NCBI GenBank assembly: GCA_003260075.1
Contig: QLIY01000266.1
Span: forward strand, 109,382 to 173,381
DNA length: 64,000 nt
Reading direction: 5' to 3'
Origin: Phallusia mammillata
Lineage: Eukaryota; Chordata; Ascidiacea; Phlebobranchia; Ascidiidae
The translations under genes were made by a program, and so were the position numbers. The notes under the pieces are model-generated. The model had not been told where the DNA came from. It worked only from the letters and a program-made list of their open reading frames with translations, and made no database searches. Positions within the stretch are counted from its first letter, which is position 1. Each line of letters starts with the position of its first letter. This document shows, one piece after another, positions 22,731-34,633 of this stretch.

Positions 22731-24365
22731 ATGAAGGTCACTTTTCTTGTTATCCTAATAGCACTTCTAGTGGTGGGTTCGTCAGCTCGTCCCGAATGTG
22801 CAACGTAAGTTTTTAAATTATTTACTTTATTTTTTTTTATATTGCTCATTGTATTGTATTTTATTAATTTTGAAACCGGACAAGAGAATATTACATAACA
22901 GTACAGAAACACTACACTAAAAATCATACTTAAGTTGTTTAAATTCAAAAAAGCAAAGGAATACCAGCGGGTCACATTGGCATTTCAGTTACAATATATT
23001 ATTCTTTTTAGCGCTTGTATAATAATCTACTTACCAGTTTGTGGCTCTGATGGAATTAAATATCCAAGCGCATGCGATCTGGGAGTTGCTGCGTGCTTGG
23101 CGTAAGTATTTTCGAAGATAATTGATTTGACAGCAATTCCTTGTTTGCAAAATGGTTTTACACCGTCCCACAATTTGGAAACCAGTGTCGTCAAAAGCTT
23201 TAAGTATAGATATTAAGCGCGTTGGCCTCAAACACTTTAAAAGAATTAAATACAAAGCTCTCATAATAATGAAAGTCACGGTAGAAATACTGTTTCAAAA
23301 TAACACCTATTTCATTTTGTTTGTAGCCTATGTAATGCTAGGTTTTGAAAATTCTTTTACCTCTCCTAAGTCTCCTATTTGTCAACATAGCTACGAGAGA
23401 GCTAACGTTAGAACTCACAGTAAATCAGGTTTGGTAAATACCGATAGTGTTTAAAGCAGGGGTGTGTAACCCGCGGCCCGCGGGCCACAATCCGACCCGC
23501 CAAGCCATTTAGTGTGGCCCTCAACAACACTCCGATTCATAGCAAGTAAAAATGCACATTTTAGCAAAAAATCCCCGCCAGTTTTCGGTAAATCTCCTGA
23601 GTTGCTATACGTAACAAGAATAAGCTAAACCTAACCAGCGCATGGAATTGAAATCACCCAGACCTGGTCTTCTCAACACACTGGGTGATTGTTGCGTGTC
23701 TATACCGAATGTGACGTATAATATACTTTTTTGTCCAGTAAACAATTACTTCGTTGTGAAAGGCAGTGGTACAATGAGACTTACTTGCACCTAACAATTT
23801 AAAGTTGATTTTAAACGCAAAATAAAACAAAACGCAGGGGTGTGGAAATAATATCGACATGATATTATAATGCAAGCCGCACCAACAGTAGCGTAAAAAA
23901 ACGTGTAAATACGGTACATGAAAAAAATTGTGTGGCCCTCGCTTGATGTCCGAAATTAGTTATACGGCCCACCGACGAAAAAGGTTGCACACCCTTGGTT
24001 TAAAGCATTGAGATTGGGATAGGTTTAAGGATAGAGAACTGGGGTTTTAAATTGATTTTAGTGTTATTGTTATTATGAAACCTTAGACCAACCCTTATAG
24101 CCCTAACCGTCAGCATTTTTACACAAGTTGCATTTAAAATATTTGCGTACGCCACCTACACGAAATTAGCAAACCTGGCTAAGTAGCTCCACCCATACTT
24201 GGGCTACCGCGTACCATACGCATGACTGTTGAACTACTTACGTACCGAACTTTTGACAAATGTTTAAATATACATTTTGCCGCGTGATAGTTTCTTCTTA
24301 TTTTATTTTTTAGAAACAAAGAGATTACAGTGGTCCCTTGCCCAGAGGCAGCGGGCAATCCATGA
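22731..24365 (+). CDS. Kazal-type serine protease inhibitor, copy 3
   Basis: Three exons: 22731-22804, 23012-23101 and 24314-24365. It encodes a signal peptide (MKVTFLVILIALLVVGSSA) and a six-cysteine Kazal domain: CATAC, IIIYLPVCGSDG, SACDLG, AACLAN, then PCP and a short tail. By position P1 is Ile instead of Arg, so its target specificity should differ (elastase- or chymotrypsin-like rather than trypsin-like; inference). Intron 2 contains a hAT MITE (23457-23997). The gene lies just upstream of, and on the same strand as, IMPACT copy B, as copy 1 lies upstream of copy A. Confidence 0.88.
23457..23997. mobile_element. hAT-type MITE, perfect 8-bp TSD
   Basis: Ends CAGGGGTGTGTAACCCGCGG and AGGTTGCACACCCTTG, with flanking octamer GTTTAAAG at 23449-23456 and 23998-24005. 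It sits in intron 2 of Kazal copy 3 and is absent from copy 1, so it inserted after the duplication or was lost from one copy. Confidence 0.9.
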
Positions 24366-24651
24366 CTATCCATCCCTTTTGAGAAAAACTGGATATAATT
24401 TTTTTCAGTTGATATGTAAAGCAAATGGATATTTAAGAGTGTGATGCTTTAAATTGTCGTTTAATAAACTTTCATTTAATTCGAACTGTTTTGTTCATAT
24501 ATTTTAAAAGGTTAAAATCAGCAGCCTCAATCACAAGAACCTCTCCGCTCAGGATTAAAAATAAAATAGTTTTAGGGAAACCACCTGGTACATTTTTTTT
24601 CTGTGATGGAAATAGGCATTAAAAAAACCAAAATTAAAACTTTTCTGCACC

Positions 24652-25470
24652 ATGGATGATTTAAGTCGTCAAGTCGAGGAAATTGAGGCGATTTCTTCAA
24701 TATACGAGAACGAGTGGTCTGTTGTTGACGAATTTAACAGGAGTTATGAGCTGAGAATTGGAAACAAAACCCCATTTGCACTGAAGTTTGAAGTAACTTT
24801 GCCTACCGATTATCCTTCAATCCACTTGCCATCATTTACAATCTCCGCGCCTTGGTTGAAACCGCCCGACCGCAAAGCTGTTGAAGCCAAAATCGAAACG
24901 ATTGGAAAGGACAACGGCGGCGAAAACGTGCTTTTCCTATGGATAGAATGCTTAAGGGAATTTGTTGACGACAAAGTTAGGGATTTTGAATGGTTGAAGG
25001 CAAACGGAAAAATTGATGTCAAAGAGAAAAAAGTAGAGTTAAGTACTGCATATGAAGGTCCGACAATATACCATGGAGACCCAATTACTGACAGAAAAAG
25101 TACATTTCAAGGCCATGTAGTTAAAGTTACGGAGGCATTACAAGTAAAAACTGTTTTAAATGAACTTCTTACAAACCGTAAAATAGCCAATGCCACCCAT
25201 AACATATTGGCATACAGGATTTACAATGAAAAAACGAAAACTTATTTGCAAGATTATAATGATGATGGAGAAACTGCTGCTGGTGGCCGCATGCTACATT
25301 TACTGCAAATTTTGGATGTAAAAAATGTTTTAGTTGTGGTATCACGTTGGTATGGTGGAATTCAATTAGGACCAGATCGATTTAAACACATAAATAATTC
25401 TGCCCGTAGTGTTTTGTTGGAACATGGATTTATTCAAAACAATGATAAAAAATCAAAATCACACAAGTAA
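24652..25470 (+). CDS. IMPACT: IMPACT/YIH1-like translational regulator, copy B
   Basis: A single uninterrupted frame of 272 codons. Residues 1 to about 115 form an RWD domain (EEIEAISSIYENEW, then LPTDYPSIHLPSF). Residues about 135-255 form the UPF0029/Impact domain (ITDRKSTFQGHVVKV, NDDGETAAGGRM, VVVSRWYGGIQLGPDRFKHI). The length lies between yeast YIH1 and vertebrate IMPACT. The family competes with GCN2 for GCN1 and so keeps general translation going under amino-acid limitation. No introns are needed for the full product. The 3' end faces the last exon of MRM2, leaving about 280 bases between stop codons. Confidence 0.95.
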   Translation: MDDLSRQVEEIEAISSIYENEWSVVDEFNRSYELRIGNKTPFALKFEVTLPTDYPSIHLPSFTISAPWLKPPDRKAVEAKIETIGKDNGGENVLFLWIECLREFVDDKVRDFEWLKANGKIDVKEKKVELSTAYEGPTIYHGDPITDRKSTFQGHVVKVTEALQVKTVLNELLTNRKIANATHNILAYRIYNEKTKTYLQDYNDDGETAAGGRMLHLLQILDVKNVLVVVSRWYGGIQLGPDRFKHINNSARSVLLEHGFIQNNDKKSKSHK

Positions 25471-25749
25471 TCGTTTTTTCTTGGAACTCTTGGAAGCCTC
25501 TGACATTGTAAAAGCTTGTTTACATTATGGTGGGATCTTTTGGTGAACTTAAAGGCTTGCTGTTCCTTAGTGCTGCTTATTTTTAGCATTGCAATATTTA
25601 GTGCAATAAATGAGTTTCCAACTGAACACAAAGACAACACTGAACCATCTTTGGTACATTTATACCTCACTGCATTACTGTGCTTTCTTTTTTGAAAACC
25701 ACAGTACGAACATATTGGGCTACAAAAGAAGAAAAAATAAATCAAGTTT

Positions 25750-28583
25750 TTATTTGTTTTTAAAGTTTTTACACAAAAAGTAAGTTTCAGTTGATTCGGT
25801 TCGGCTTGCAGGGGGTTTTACAATGTGAACTTTGCCAAAAAATCTTTTCATTGTGCTGAGCATTTTTTGTATTTCACTTCCTGTTCTCATTTTGAACAGA
25901 AAGGTTCCGCCAGGCTTTAATATCTGTAGAAGCAATACAGAATTAAAACTTGCTTAACTTCACATCACATGTGTTATGGAAACTTAATAAAATAAAATGT
26001 GTTTTTGTGCTGTTATTAATTTACTTGTATTTAGGGCAAAATATAAAAAGTGGTAATGTCTAAAACTGCACACCCTAGGCCAATTATCATGACAAATTTT
26101 CCAAGTGGGCTTGGTAGGCTTGTAGTTTTACACAGAACCCTATAAAAAGTATCATTTAGTTGACTTAAAATGTTAAATTTTGACAGAAATAAATTCTAAA
26201 GAAGCAAAATTGACCTTAAGGGTGCTAAAAAGGTCAATAAATATTACCTTTGTCACAAAGACTGTTGCAGAAATGATTAGCTTAGTAAGCGAAAAATGGT
26301 CTTGCTCATGAAAACCGGTTGAATTAGTTGCTGCATCACAAATTACAACATCTGCTTTGTCATCACTAAATCCCTGAATCAACAAAAAGGTTTATGAATA
26401 ACAAGACTGGATACAAAACTGAAATTGAAAGATTTGAATAAAATATTTTGATCCGTTTTGTATTACAATGGTCATTAGAGATTGGCAGTTCTGTACATCT
26501 GTCTGTAACCAATGGTGGGATTCAGCCGGTTCGCACCTATTATATAAAACCATCGCACGAAATTGTATGACATCAGAGGACTGGTTAGCATTACTGGTTA
26601 CTGTCATTGAACTTCTTGTAACAGAACCGGCTGAAAAATATGACTTTTGTGATAGAACCGGCTGACAATAAAATTTAATCCCACCACTGTCTGTAACACT
26701 TGTCAAAAAAAAACTTCAAAAATTTGGATTGGAAACGTCAAAAAAAACTTTATACACTCTGATTTTATTCGATCATGACAAGCTTGGATCCTACTTACCT
26801 CTCTCAGCATATCTTGTATTTGTTTTTGGGTCTGCGGGTCAGTAAAATCGCCTATAACCTGAACAACATTAGGCAGTGGAGTAAATCTGGAACGATCACA
26901 AGCAATGACAATCCCATCTGTTGACAAAACTTCTGACCCATCTAAAAAACACAAAATCTAGCCAAACTGTTTTGAAACACATGGATATGATGTATATTTG
27001 TAAAGTTTCGCCCCAGAATAGGCCTCAATTGTGCATCTGAATACCACTGTAAGATATATTTTTCCGACCTATTTTTTAACATAGGGAAATGCTTGGGAGG
27101 CCAACTTGAAACAGTAGCATGGTGTACTATGATATTTTTCCTCATGTTCTATTTAAGGTACCTGAGCTAAAAACTTGAGGGACATAATGCATTTTTTCTG
27201 CCTAAATTACAATTGCAATTGTGTTTTATGTTGAAGAAGGCTAAGTAATCTACAAAAATGGTCATTTGGTCAACTATAATATTGTCCAAGTCTAAAACCA
27301 ATGAGTCAAAAACTTAGTGCAGGCGTGCTCAACCTTTTTTGACTCAAGATCGACTTTTGAGGTATTCAAACTCTCGGGATCTACCATTTTAATAAAAATT
27401 TGCAATACAATACAAGACTATGTATTGATTAGCAAGGATAATTAACTGGCATTTTTCCCAACCCAGTTTTGGGGGGGGGGGCAGATTTATTCTAAATGTC
27501 GCACACAAACATAACACTGACATAATTTGATTTGTGCAGACCACAGGCCAGTCATTTTAAACAATGAATGGTTTACACCAGGGGTGCTCAACCTTTTTTG
27601 ACTCAAGATCGATTTTTGAGGTATTCAAACTCTCGGGATCTACCATTTCAATAAAAATTTGCAATATAAAACAAGACTATGCATTGATTAGCAAGGATAA
27701 TTAACTGGCATTTTTCCCAACCCAGTTTTGTGCTTTATCGTCGTTTGGGTATGATTTGCTTCCCAGTGCAATAAGAGCTATTTATAAATTTGATCTAATA
27801 CTTACCTTTAAAATACAATGCTGAGAAAAAAAGTTTAGACCAAAACACCCATTTAATTGAAATAAAGAGAGAAACTACCAGTGCAAAGTAACAATTACTG
27901 CTGCAACTAATACTTTTGTGACGTAACAATGAGCCTTCTGAGTATTTGTGTGAACAAATAACATAATCTGATGAATAATTCTAATAATAAGGTCAGGGGG
28001 GGGGGAAGAAAAAAGTTTACACCAAAACACCTATTTAATTGAAATAAAGAGAGAAACTACCAGTACAAAGTAACAATTACTGTTGCAACTAATACTTTTC
28101 TGACGTAACAATGAGCCTTCTGAGTATTTGTAGTGTGAACAAATCACATACCGTGATGAATAATTCTCCTAATAAGGTCATCTATGTACAGGGGCACTCC
28201 TCAATAACGTGTTACAAAACAACTATATATATTTTATATGATTTTCTGCATCCCTCATGATCGACTTGAAATCAGTTCGAGATCAACCAGTCGATTGCGA
28301 TCGTCGGGTTGGGCACCCCTGGTTTACACTGTTTTACACAAATTCTCATTTCAACGAATCCAACAAAAAAATCATACAAATTAAAATATCCTTTTTTCTC
28401 TTTCTATCATTGACATGCTGTGAGATTCATGTCTGGTAAGGTACTGAAATCTTTTTTTCTCTGCCATTTTAAAGGCTAACTTGAAAAAAAATGTTTACTT
28501 AAAAGATTTTCCCTGCGAAGAAACTTTGTGATATTTTCATATAACAAGCATGCGCCCCAAACTTGGGTGTCAGGTTTTGCAAA

Positions 28584-28625
<42 letters not shown>

Positions 28626-29048
28626 AGGACGTTATTAATGCATTTAACATCAACAATTGCTCAATTTAAACCCAAGACTAAGAAACAAACTGTCCATAAA
28701 ATGTTTCGCCCCCTTGCACTTTTGCAAAACCTGACACTCAAGTTTTGGGCGCAATAAAATGTTTGTCATAACCCAAAAAGGGGGGGGGGAGTCTGTGATT
28801 TGCCACATTTGAATGCTTTATCTAAAAAAGGTTTCCTAAAACTATGTGAATGAAAAAGGAATATGTGAAGGTAAAAGGGTTAATTTAAGTTAGTTAGTAA
28901 CAAAATAGTTTCAAATATATACTGTATAAGGCACAATGCACCAACCAACAATGTATGAAATTCCTAGGTCATGTTTCCATGTTTTTTAACCTAGTCGATA
29001 ATAATAAGTTACTATGCAAACTAGAGATGAGGGAGTGGAACCACTTGT

Positions 29049-29142
<94 letters not shown>

Positions 29143-31227
29143 CAGTTTAAAAATATATACATTTCCATTTTCGGTTTTGTTACATTTCGAGCAAGTTACC
29201 CTGCCTGAAATGGTTTGATTTTTTCAATCAGTTTAAATCTCATTTTGCTTAACTTTAATCTTACCCATTATCTACACAGCCTTTATCGTACTCCAAAACA
29301 ATTTTAATAGTATATACAAGATAACACCTCATACACAGTTATTTATGTCACACACTATAGCTATTATTTCTATGTTATGTTGTTCTGAAATTAACAATTT
29401 TGTGGCGGCAATCAAATGATAAAAGTTACCAGTTTCAGTTTCAGTTCTGGTTCAATCTCTTAATTGTTGATCATCTTTTCTTAAAGCAGTTTTTATTCAA
29501 TTGCATGTCACAGGGGGGGGGGGGCAATCGGAAAAACAATCACAAAAAGTAACTGTTCAGTGTTCTTTGCCCAATTAAGGGGTGATCAAAAGTTTGCATT
29601 TGTATGTAGGATTGTAAAAACGGCTGGGAAACTTAAATGTATTTTTCTGTTGGTAAATGATACTAAACATATTTGCCCCCATGGAACCACTGAAACCATC
29701 TCGCGGATCCCGTTGAGGTTGGGAACCACTGACCTAAACCCGGTTTCAATAGATAGCCTTAGAAATAGGCCTATTTTCTCGACCCGACTAGCGTATTTAG
29801 CAATTTCAAGAGACTGTCCAAAACACAAGTATCGCCCAAACCAGGGCTGATCAGTTGGGTCAGTTGAGGTGCAATTTTAAATTTGACTTAAATTAGGTAT
29901 CACAGAAATCTACTCGCGTACCACCTGAAAAGTTCCGGCGTACCACAAGTGGTACGCGTACCACAGTTTGAGAACCACTGATGTACAGGGACACACCTCA
30001 ATAACGTGTTACGAAACAACTATATATTTTATATGATTTTCTACATCCCTCGCGATCGACGGGTTGGGCACCCCTGACTTAGTGTAAAGACACCACCACA
30101 ACAGTACTGACCAGAGTCGGATCTGATGATTGGAAAAATTCTCTCTGCTGCCACTTGTGACCAGGAGCCAGGTGATGCCCCCAAGTCAACCAGTTTCATT
30201 CCTGGCTTGATAATTTTGTGTTCGTTGTCAATTTCTATCAACTTAAATGCACTCCTGCACCTATCGTGAAATTGAAAAAAAATGATTTAGCTTTATGTTA
30301 CAATAGACAATTTACCTAAGGCATTTTTATTGACCAAAGATAATCACAGTTTTAAAAATATATCCAGAATATCTAAAAACAGCTTTTCCAGTTTAAAAAG
30401 CTTTTAGCGTTGCAATAGCAAGTCATAAAAAAATTAAACCCACATCACAAGTCAAAATTTTTACAAAGCTGCACTCCAGACTTAGTACAGGTATAAGTTT
30501 TTAGCACTTTTTCTAACATATTAATAAACAAAACATATACAAACCACCTAGATTTGGTTGAAATTGCCGTCTTTAATACAGAGATAACAGAAACCACATA
30601 ATTAACATTTCTAAATATTTTAAAACAAAACAATATTTAATCTTTTAACAAGCAATGTTTTCATCATAAAAAACAGCCTTAACAAGCAAATAAAAATTCT
30701 TACCTATACCCCTGTGCAAATCTCCTTTTCACATATGGATCTGCCAAGTGGCGAGCAATAAATTGTGGAGTTCCTTTAATTGCAGTTTCCACAAAATTCT
30801 TAGATGAAATTCTGATTCTGACTTTCCTCTTTACACACATTTGACAAGATGTGTGAAATCCTTGAGGTAGCTTGGTTTGAAATGAACTAGAAATAAATGG
30901 TTGTTGAACAACAAAAAACTTTGGTATATTTTTCAGGCAAAAAGTTGTGTATGGATTAAAAAGTGAACATTTAATCTTAAATGAGCAACAAAAAGTTTTT
31001 CAGTTAATCTAATGATGCCTGCTATTTTAACTCAACAATGGTTACATTTTTCGCTATTCTAGTTTTTAAATTTCTACTTAAAACCATTTTTCACAAACCC
31101 TTTTAAATTAAATGCATCAATTAGTACAAGCACTGGGTAAAAGGCATAAAAAATCCTTAGTCTCTTTCCTCTTACCATATTTTAGGCACTTCTTTCAAAA
31201 AAGACCGACAAAAAGCATTGCTTGTCA
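25750..31227 (-). CDS. MRM2: Mitochondrial rRNA 2'-O-methyltransferase (MRM2/FTSJ2)
   Basis: Six exons on the minus strand: 31175-31227, 30704-30886, 30112-30260, 26799-26941, 26248-26373 and 25750-25923. All junctions are GT-AG with matching phases, giving 275 residues. The N-terminus ([18 protein letters not shown] onward) is rich in Ser, Lys and Arg, as in mitochondrial presequences. The SAM-binding motif is [14 protein letters not shown]. The K-D-K-E catalytic tetrad of the FtsJ/RrmJ family is visible: Lys in CRSAFKL, Asp in [12 protein letters not shown], Lys in GTFLFKM, Glu in TESTETYF. Family members methylate a ribose in the large mitochondrial rRNA. The 3.2-kb third intron is full of MITEs and gap runs. 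Confidence 0.93.
26510..26689. mobile_element. hAT-type MITE, perfect 8-bp TSD
   Basis: Ends CAATGGTGGGATTCAGCC and TTTAATCCCACCACTG, with flanking octamer TCTGTAAC at 26502-26509 and 26690-26697. It belongs to the AACCGGCTGA family and lies in an MRM2 intron. Confidence 0.88.
27579..28321. mobile_element. hAT-type MITE, perfect 8-bp TSD (inner copy)
   Basis: Ends CAGGGGTGCTCAACC and GGTTGGGCACCCCTG, with flanking octamer GTTTACAC at 27571-27578 and 28322-28329. A 10-base G run at 27996-28005 doubles about 150 internal bases, so the true length is shorter. Confidence 0.85.
28584..29524. other. Gap-riddled intronic stretch (four G runs)
   Basis: Runs at 28584-28624, 28780-28789, 29049-29140 and 29513-29524. 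The text between 28560 and 28750 contains a direct/inverted pair around AACTTGGGTGTCAGGTTTTG. No gene is seen; the poly-Gly frames here are artefacts. Confidence 0.75.
29700..29979. mobile_element. Two truncated hAT-type right ends
   Basis: GGTTGGGAACCACTG ends near 29740 and GGTACGCGTACCACAGTTTGAGAACCACTG ends near 29979. The second resembles the terminus of 11594-12077. Left ends were not found and may lie in the nearby gaps. Confidence 0.5.
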
Positions 31228-31732
31228 TTCCACAATATTTCCCGTGGCAATTTTGCACTTGCACTCTGTGGAAAAGGAGACTGTGTTGCAAGCAAAAACG
31301 ATTTAGGACTGTTTTTAATGTACTTAACGGAATGCCTTCTTGATAAAGACTAAATTTTTAAATTCATCGTAACACCAACACAAGACGCAATATCAGTAAA
31401 CATTCCACAACCTGAAAAATACAAAACAGAAATCATAGAATTTTGTGTGATTTCGATGAGTAAAATGTGCAGTCATGCGTTTAGTGTTTCGGGGATTTGC
31501 GAGGTAAATGTAAATTTGTGCAACGTGATAAAAGAAATGCAAATGCATTCATATTCAGTTGTTTTATGAAGTCATTTTTGTTTGATGCACCAAGTTTAAG
31601 CCGGAGGTTGTTTTTTTAAGTTTGTCTGCATGGTTTGTTGATTAGGTTGCACCATACAGGGTACAGGCTAATTCAAAACAAGTTTAATGTGTTCATTGTT
31701 CTTTCAAGGTGTATTGGATTGCTTGTGGCACC
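31228..31732. other. Region upstream of MRM2, possible promoter
   Basis: AT-rich and without recognised elements. It lies 5' of the MRM2 start on the minus strand. No TATA-like box stands out. Confidence 0.3.
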
Positions 31733-32197
31733 GGTCACGTCTAAAACTGCGGGCCCACTTGGATCACTTGGCCCGCTTGGCCCAGCACTTGGCTCGCTTC
31801 ATTGATGCAATTAAAAAACTGCAGGCCCGCTTGCCACGCTTCTCGCAAGTGTGAAAACTGCGGGCACAGTATATCTAGTGCTTGGCCCGCCTCTCGCAGG
31901 GAAAAACCGCAGGCCCACTATATCTAGTGCTTGTCGCGGCTCTTGCAAGGAAAAACTGCGGGCCCACTATATCCAGTGCTTGTCGCGTCTCTCGCAGGGA
32001 AAAACCGCGGCCCATTATATCCAGCACTTGGCCCGTTTTTCCCTGTGAGGGACGGGCCAAGTAATGGATATTGTGGGCCCGCAGTTTTTCCTTGCAAGAG
32101 ACGCGACAAGCACTGGATATAGTGGGCCCGCAGTTTTTCAATTGCATGTAGTGCTGGGCCAAGTGATCCAAGTGGGCCCGCAGTTTTAGACGTGACC
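31733..32197. mobile_element. Long palindrome with internal 58-bp-like tandem repeats
   Basis: The left arm GGTCACGTCTAAAACTGCGG and the right arm CCGCAGTTTTAGACGTGACC are perfect inverse complements. They continue inward as GGGCCCACTTGGATCACTTGG and its complement. The interior repeats a unit containing AACTGCGGGCCCACTATATC and TTGTCGCGTCTCTCGCAGGG about four times, part of it inverted. This gives several mutually overlapping chance frames. It should form a strong hairpin. Confidence 0.85.
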
Positions 32198-32547
32198 GCT
32201 TTTAGACGTGACCCCTTGCGGCATTATATGCGATGCTTATAATTAAGAATAAATGGTTGTAGATTTAATTTCAAACTTTTGTCCAGGCTTAGAGTCTTTA
32301 AAGATACATTTGTGTGTTAAACTTGAAAGCAATGATTTCAATTTTTTATTTTAAATGTCTAAATTAAATGCCAAAACACTTTCATTAATAATTTTAACTG
32401 CAAATGATTCCAAAGTTAACTATTAATGGCCACTAGGGATTTGTTGTGTGTTCTTACTTCCGGCGCTTGCAACTATCCGGCAGGGTTTCTTTCGGTGGTT
32501 TATTTTCCTGTCGACCCCAACCCTTTTTCCCTAATACAGGTGGTTAG

Positions 32548-32550
<3 letters not shown>

Positions 32551-32634
<84 letters not shown>

Positions 32635-32775
32635 ACACTTACTTTCTTGTGAGCACCCGACACATAACGCCTTTTAATACGTTGTAGCTGCAGCATGTTG
32701 TACCACTATCTGCCAATTGTGCCCGACACTTTTTTGCGCTTCATAACGTTTTAATGTTGCGCAGCTATTTCCGGC

Positions 32776-32842
<67 letters not shown>
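32551..32842. other. Two G-run gaps with a dispersed repeat between
   Basis: Runs at 32551-32630 and 32778-32842. Between them, 32683-32777 is a copy of the GCCGGAAATAGCTGC family in reverse orientation (GTTGTAGCTGCAGC, then TTTTGCGCTTCATAACG, then GCAGCTATTTCCGGCTT). Confidence 0.75.
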
Positions 32843-32843
<1 letters not shown>

Positions 32844-32964
32844 TACAGCTATGAAAATTTTACAGGTCTTTGTCCAAAGAAATATACCTAATGCTTTTTT
32901 AACCAGATTGTAAGCTACCTACTTTGAAAGTCACTTCTGTAAAAAAAATATATTTCAAAGCAAC

Positions 32965-34543
32965 ATGGAATCAAAACCACAAAACGACAATCGCTTTGCA
33001 ATGATTACATCCTCCTTGGTTGGAATCTGTTCAGTTTTTGTATTTGAAGTGGTTGTTTTTGTGGCATTGCCCGCGAGCAGCAAATACAAGTTGTATCGAT
33101 TTCAATTTTACATTGTTCTGAACATTGTGTTTTACATTGGATCAACATACCTGTGGAAAAACTTGGTGACTGTTGTATTGAAGAAAGGAACACCCTATTT
33201 TCTAAAGTTACTATGGAAAATTGTTGTCTTCACTTTCTTACTGCTATCCCATATCGCCCCATTTACAACAATGTTTCTATCAAAAGACCCTACATTTATT
33301 GGAATGGCATCATGGACTTGCTTTGGTGCCTACATTATATTGTTCTTCATTCATGCTCCTTTGAAATGTGCGTTGGATATATTGTACCAGTTTAAGGGAG
33401 TTCGCCTTTTCAGTGCTCGCAAGCAAGCCTTTTTTGCAGTTGCAGCCACAACTTTGTTCACCTTTTGGGGTGTCACAATGGCTCTTAGTGACCCAAGGAT
33501 TGTTAGGTAGGATTTAAGTAAATTAACTGAATAAATTATTTCAGTAATAGAAAAAATGGGAATCGTACACTCACAAAAAAACATTTTTCTATTTTTGCAT
33601 TTTAGAGTCGAAATTCCGATCAAAAACCTACCAGTGAAAAGTTTTAAGCTTGCATTGATTTGTGATATTCATCTTGGACCAACTGTTGGTTACACAATGC
33701 TTAACAGAGTTGTACAGAAAACTAAAACAATTGATGCTGGTTAGTATTTGTGTTGATTTTTGTACTTAAGATGATTCCAACTTTTTTGTATGTCTGTGTC
33801 CAAACCACACTAAATTCTGAAATGTAGTTATTATTATGTAGGAAAATATTTTAGGGGGGGGGGGGCCAACCGTTGGTTACACAATGCTCAACAGAGTTGT
33901 ACAGAAAACCAAAACCATTGATGCTGGTTAGTGTTTGTGTTGATTTTTTGTACTTAAGATGACTCCAACTTTGTTTGTATGTCTGTGTCCAAACTACACT
34001 AAATTCTGAAATGTAGTTATTATTATGTAGGAAAATATTTTAGGCATACAAAAAGCTTGACTAATTGGATTTTTGATTATCCAGAATTATCTGTACTGGA
34101 TTTTGTGGCATTTAAAATTGGTAAAGAACAGTAAAATTGAGAAACATTTTAAACTCAGACTTATAATAAATGGTAATTTAGAATTTTTAGTATGGCTTTA
34201 AAAATGTGCATTGACATGGCAATAATAATATTTCCAGCATTGCTCTTTTCGCAAACCTAATATGACAGCTGGTGGCAAACATAGGCCTTATTGGCTGGTA
34301 TAGCAGCACTCCAGTTTGTTGAAAGTAACATGCTAAAAATATGGCCTATATCTTGTTTTCAGCTGCAACGATGAGATTTTATGTGTCGAAACAGTGAGCA
34401 CAGTCTGCAGCTTATCAATATAACAGTGTTAACAAGTAATAAATAGAGATACAAATTAGTCAAATGTGTTAATAAAGCAAAATGCCAATTTAAAAGTTTC
34501 TTCCAATATATCTATCAGATCTGATTGTAATGGCTGGTGACTT

Positions 34544-34633
<90 letters not shown>

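Larger units (their letters stand above)
27320..30076. mobile_element. hAT-type element ends spanning 2.8 kb of MRM2 intron 3
   Basis: The left end CAGGCGTGCTCAACC at 27320 and the right end GGTTGGGCACCCCTG at 30062-30076 carry the same flanking octamer, ACTTAGTG (27312-27319 and 30077-30084). They therefore belong to one insertion. The interior holds a second complete copy, several G runs and remnants of other MITEs, so the 2.8-kb length is partly nesting and partly assembly. Confidence 0.7.

Noticed and set aside
28563..29218. Poly-glycine reading frames (also at 32426, 36234, 39702) and poly-proline frames on the other strand
   Set aside because: They are translations of G or C runs that I regard as gap placeholders, and they have no coding context of their own.
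31851..32171. Five overlapping frames on both strands with repeated GPTISSACR-like peptides
   Set aside because: They are products of a GC-rich palindromic tandem repeat. Open frames on both strands follow from the palindrome.
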